Shown here piece by piece: positions 6,458 to 7,244 of a DNA stretch of 7,244 bases (within the stretch, counting starts at the first letter, position 1; each line of letters opens with the position of its first letter). A model generated the notes under the pieces. The model ran no database searches and had not been told where the DNA came from. It was given only the letters and a program-made list of their open reading frames with translations. The translations under genes and the position numbers were made by a program. This DNA is from Elusimicrobiota bacterium (GTDB taxonomy: Bacteria > Elusimicrobiota > Elusimicrobia > FEN-1173): contig JACQPF010000074.1 of the NCBI GenBank assembly GCA_016207625.1, forward strand, positions 1 to 7,244. Direction: 5' to 3'.

Positions 6458-7198
6458 ATGGCGGAACATGCGGTTGTTGCCGAACGAAAACGCGCGTTTG
6501 AGGTTTACGACCTCGTGGTCGAAAAAACGGAAGACCTCACCCCCCGCAACAAGGGCTTGCGCTTTCGTCTGCCGCCCGGGAAAGAACTGAATTTCAAGGC
6601 CGGCCAGTTCGCGCAGTTGTTCGTCCCGCACAACGGCAAGATCCGAAGGACCTCCTACTCCATCGCGTCTCCGCCTCGCCACAAGGATTTCTTCGACCTC
6701 TGCGTCACGCTGGTGCCGGGAGGCGCCTCTTCCACTTACCTCCACGCGATGAAGGCGGGCGACCGCATCCAGGCCATGGCGCCCCTGGGGACGTTCTCCA
6801 TCAAGGACGAATCGCGGGACTTCGTTTTCATCGCCACCGGCTCCGGCATCGCCCCGTTCCGCAGCATGATCCATGACCTTCTCGATCGAAACACGACGAG
6901 GACGCTCCACCTGATTTTCGGGAACCGGTTCGAGGAAGACATCCTTTACCGGCGGGAATGGGAAGACCTCGCGAAAGAGCACGGCCGGCTGAAGGTGTTG
7001 TTCACGCTGAGCCGGGCGGACTCAAAATGGCCGGGCGAGCGCGGGTACGTTCAGGAGAAGATCGCGGGGTTCATCCCCGACTTGAAGGAAAAGAATTACC
7101 TCATCTGCGGCCTGGTGAACATGATCAACGCCGTGCAGGACAAGCTCCTTTCCCTCGGCGTGCCGAAAGGACAAATCCACTTCGAGCGGTACGACTAA
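6458..7198 (+). CDS. Ferredoxin-NAD(P)H reductase-type FAD oxidoreductase
   Basis: This 246-residue soluble flavoprotein has the two-domain ferredoxin-NADP reductase fold. The FAD domain (about 10-115) shows AGQFAQLFVP (48-57), RRTSYSIAS (63-71, flavin-binding strand), LVPGGASSTYLH (85-96, FAD phosphate loop) and PLGTF (109-113). The NAD(P) domain (about 120-246) shows FIATGSGIAPFRSMI (124-138, pyridine-nucleotide binding), LIFGNRFEEDILY (152-164), CGLVNMI (217-223) and the C-terminal FERYD. No ferredoxin domain or cysteine cluster is attached, so electrons must pass to or from a separate ferredoxin, flavodoxin or oxygenase component. NADH versus NADPH preference cannot be decided. The family's usual CGPP-x-M motif is CGLVNM here. 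It follows ilvD by 52 bases on the same strand, so co-transcription is plausible; a functional tie to branched-chain synthesis is not shown. Confidence 0.9.
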   Translation: MAEHAVVAERKRAFEVYDLVVEKTEDLTPRNKGLRFRLPPGKELNFKAGQFAQLFVPHNGKIRRTSYSIASPPRHKDFFDLCVTLVPGGASSTYLHAMKAGDRIQAMAPLGTFSIKDESRDFVFIATGSGIAPFRSMIHDLLDRNTTRTLHLIFGNRFEEDILYRREWEDLAKEHGRLKVLFTLSRADSKWPGERGYVQEKIAGFIPDLKEKNYLICGLVNMINAVQDKLLSLGVPKGQIHFERYD

Positions 7199-7204
7199 CG
7201 GGGA

Positions 7205-7227
7205 TGTCGGTCCTCTCCCGTCCGACA
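7205..7227 (+). terminator. Small inverted repeat after the flavoprotein gene, not a clear terminator
   Basis: TGTCGG (7205-7210) pairs with CCGACA (7222-7227) around an 11-base loop, starting six bases after the stop codon. No T-run follows, so intrinsic termination is doubtful. A competing stem, ACGGG (7198-7202) with CCCGT (7217-7221), overlaps it. The window ends at 7244 with no further gene start that I can support. Confidence 0.25.
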
Positions 7228-7244
7228 AACCGGGACGATACCTA

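Overview
The window looks like ordinary chromosomal DNA from a GC-rich Gram-negative (diderm) bacterium. A TonB-dependent outer-membrane receptor and an AsmA-family envelope protein both imply an outer membrane. Ribosome binding sites of the AGGAGG type precede three of the four genes. I cannot place the organism at phylum level from sequence alone. I see no rRNA, tRNA, CRISPR array, insertion sequence or phage gene.

Layout: positions 1-2347 on the minus strand hold one long AsmA-like gene of at least 782 codons. It runs off the left edge without a stop codon. Positions 2348-2526 are a divergent intergenic region. It contains a perfect 12-bp palindrome that can supply a -10 box to both strands, a leader hairpin, and a possible 25-codon upstream reading frame that overlaps the next start codon by ATGA. 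The plus strand then carries three genes head to tail: a 700-residue TonB-dependent receptor (2527-4629), a 580-residue dihydroxy-acid dehydratase, ilvD (4663-6405), and a 246-residue ferredoxin/flavodoxin reductase-type flavoprotein (6458-7198). The gaps are only 33 and 52 bases and contain no terminator. The last 46 bases hold a small hairpin and no gene start that I can support.

How the genes may work together: the AsmA-like protein and the receptor are both envelope proteins, one probably moving or organising lipids between the membranes and the other importing a ligand such as a metal chelate or cobalamin. IlvD is an iron-sulfur enzyme of valine, leucine and isoleucine synthesis, and the flavoprotein moves electrons between NAD(P)H and an iron-sulfur or flavin partner. 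The three plus-strand genes could be co-transcribed, but perfect or near-perfect -10 hexamers at both gene junctions leave room for internal promoters. A functional link (iron import, iron-sulfur enzyme, electron supply) is conjecture. I found no convincing new biological system. The most interesting stretch is the divergent control region at 2348-2526.
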